Part shown: positions 6,495-7,381 of the stretch, piece after piece | Numbering within the stretch: the stretch's first letter is position 1 | How the letters are laid out: each line of letters begins with the position of its first letter | Assembly: GCA_002342025.1 (NCBI GenBank) | Contig: DDPD01000061.1 | Coordinates: forward strand, 1-7,381 | Source of the DNA: Moraxellaceae bacterium UBA2477 | Lineage (GTDB): Bacteria > Pseudomonadota > Gammaproteobacteria > Pseudomonadales > Moraxellaceae | Length of the DNA stretch: 7,381 nt | Direction of reading: 5' to 3' | Made by a program: the position numbers and the translations under genes | The notes under the pieces: model-generated | Databases searched by the model: none | The model's input: the letters and a program-made list of their open reading frames with translations, nothing else | What the model was told of the DNA's origin: nothing

Positions 6495-7381
6495 ATGAAG
6501 TCTGCACTCGAAAACCTGTTAACCACAGCCCTCGACACCCTGCGCGCCGAAGGCGCTCTGCCGGCAGATTTCAGCCCGGCCATTCAGCTCGATCGCACGC
6601 GCGACAAGGCGCATGGCGACTGGGCCACCAACCTCGCCTTGGCCAGTGCAAAAGCCGCTGGCCGCAAGCCGCGCGAGATTGCCGACGCCATCGTCGCCGC
6701 CTTGCCCGCCAACACAGTGGTGAGCAAGGTCGAAATTGCCGGCCCCGGCTTCATCAACTTTTTCCTTGCGGGTGCCACCGAATTTGCCGTGCTCAGCCAG
6801 ATCTTCGCTGACGCAGCCAATTTCGGTCGCACACCGCGTCGTCAGCAGAAGCTGCAGGTTGAGTTCGTCTCCGCTAACCCGACCTCCTCGCTGCATGTTG
6901 GTCATGGTCGCGGTGCCGCCTACGGCATGACCGTGGCCAACCTGCTCGATGCCGTCGGCTACGATGTGCAGCGCGAGTACTACGTTAACGATGCGGGTCG
7001 TCAGATGGCCATCCTCGCCACCTCGACCTATCTGCGCTATGTCGAATCGCATCCAGTCGAGTCCGGCATTGCTGCTGGTGCGACGTTTGTGTTCCCGAGC
7101 AATGGCTATCGCGGCGATTACATCCGCGACATCGCCGCCAGTGTCACGGCCAGCCACGGCGCAGCGTTGGTCAAGCCGGTCGCCGATTTGTTTGCGAATG
7201 TCCCTGCCGATGCCGTGAAAGATGCCGCGGGCGAGGTCATTTCAGGCGACAAGGAAGCTCACATTGACGGCCTAATCGCCAATGCCCGTGCCCTGCTCGG
7301 CAGCGAGGGCTACGACGTGTTCTTCCGCGCCGCCCTCGACAGCATCCTCAGCGACATCCGCCAGGATCTGGGCGAATTCGG
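6495..7381 (+). CDS. argS: Arginyl-tRNA synthetase, N-terminal part (3' end outside window)
   Basis: ArgS is a class I synthetase that charges tRNA-Arg with arginine using ATP in the cytoplasm. The 295 complete codons seen are about half of the usual 560-590 residues. The N-terminal tRNA-binding domain (about 5-88) includes HGDWATNLAL (40-49) and GPGFINFFL (83-91). The catalytic Rossmann fold starts with EFVSANPTSSLHVGHGRGAA (123-142), which contains the HIGH-type ATP motif H134-V-G-H137, followed by EYYVNDAGRQM (161-171), a strong family signature. The KMSKS-like region would lie beyond the window. Two ATGs are adjacent (6492 and 6495). The second has GGAA (6485-6488) six bases upstream, against three for the first, and gives the N-terminus MKSALENLL, so it is preferred. 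The frame has no stop within the window, which is why simple closed-ORF searches would not list it. Confidence 0.96.
   Translation, partial: MKSALENLLTTALDTLRAEGALPADFSPAIQLDRTRDKAHGDWATNLALASAKAAGRKPREIADAIVAALPANTVVSKVEIAGPGFINFFLAGATEFAVLSQIFADAANFGRTPRRQQKLQVEFVSANPTSSLHVGHGRGAAYGMTVANLLDAVGYDVQREYYVNDAGRQMAILATSTYLRYVESHPVESGIAAGATFVFPSNGYRGDYIRDIAASVTASHGAALVKPVADLFANVPADAVKDAAGEVISGDKEAHIDGLIANARALLGSEGYDVFFRAALDSILSDIRQDLGEF

Noticed and set aside
6368..6583. Minus-strand open frame over the rpmE-argS gap
   Set aside because: It runs through the terminator stem and argS start, with no ribosome binding site or recognisable product.
6519..7157. Minus-strand open frame of 212 residues
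   Set aside because: Antisense to argS, which has a complete family match on the plus strand; the long antisense frame follows from GC-biased codon use.
1..7381. tRNA, rRNA, CRISPR, insertion sequence or attachment site
   Set aside because: No repeated spacer pattern, transposase motif, tRNA-like cloverleaf or direct-repeat pair was seen; nearly all bases are accounted for by five core genes and their signals.

Overview
The window reads as a core-chromosome segment of a gammaproteobacterium. It is moderately GC-rich by eye and holds five recognisable genes: a divergent pair (secretin and PBP1a), a divergent pair (PriA and ribosomal protein L31), and the start of arginyl-tRNA synthetase. A type IV pilus/Hof-type secretin next to mrcA, and rpmE divergent from priA, are arrangements known from Pseudomonas, E. 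coli and relatives. That supports the class, but I cannot name a genus.

Layout. Positions 1-1070 (minus) hold most of a compact secretin (PilQ/HofQ family) whose C-terminus lies beyond the left edge; most annotators would miss it because it has no stop codon inside the window. A 145-base divergent intergenic region (1071-1215) holds -10-like elements for both directions on almost the same bases. Positions 1216-3669 (plus) are mrcA/ponA, a bifunctional class A penicillin-binding protein. It converges on priA (5884-3689, minus), and an 11-bp inverted repeat spans the junction and the end of priA. The 244-base region 5885-6128 holds a good sigma70-type promoter and a leader of about 139 nt in front of rpmE (6129-6344, plus). 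A strong intrinsic terminator (6381-6418) closes rpmE. An extended -10 promoter follows within a few bases and leads into argS (6495 to the right edge, plus; incomplete).

Functionally the segment is housekeeping: outer-membrane pore for pili or DNA uptake, peptidoglycan synthesis, replication restart, a zinc-type ribosomal protein, and arginine charging. The genes look like four or more separate transcription units rather than one operon, and I see no mobile element, CRISPR array, tRNA or rRNA. I did not find evidence of a previously undescribed system. The points most worth a second look are the secretin placed directly beside mrcA without the usual pilMNOP/hofMNOP genes, the rpmE leader with a segment complementary to its own ribosome binding site, and the shared -10 region between the secretin gene and mrcA.
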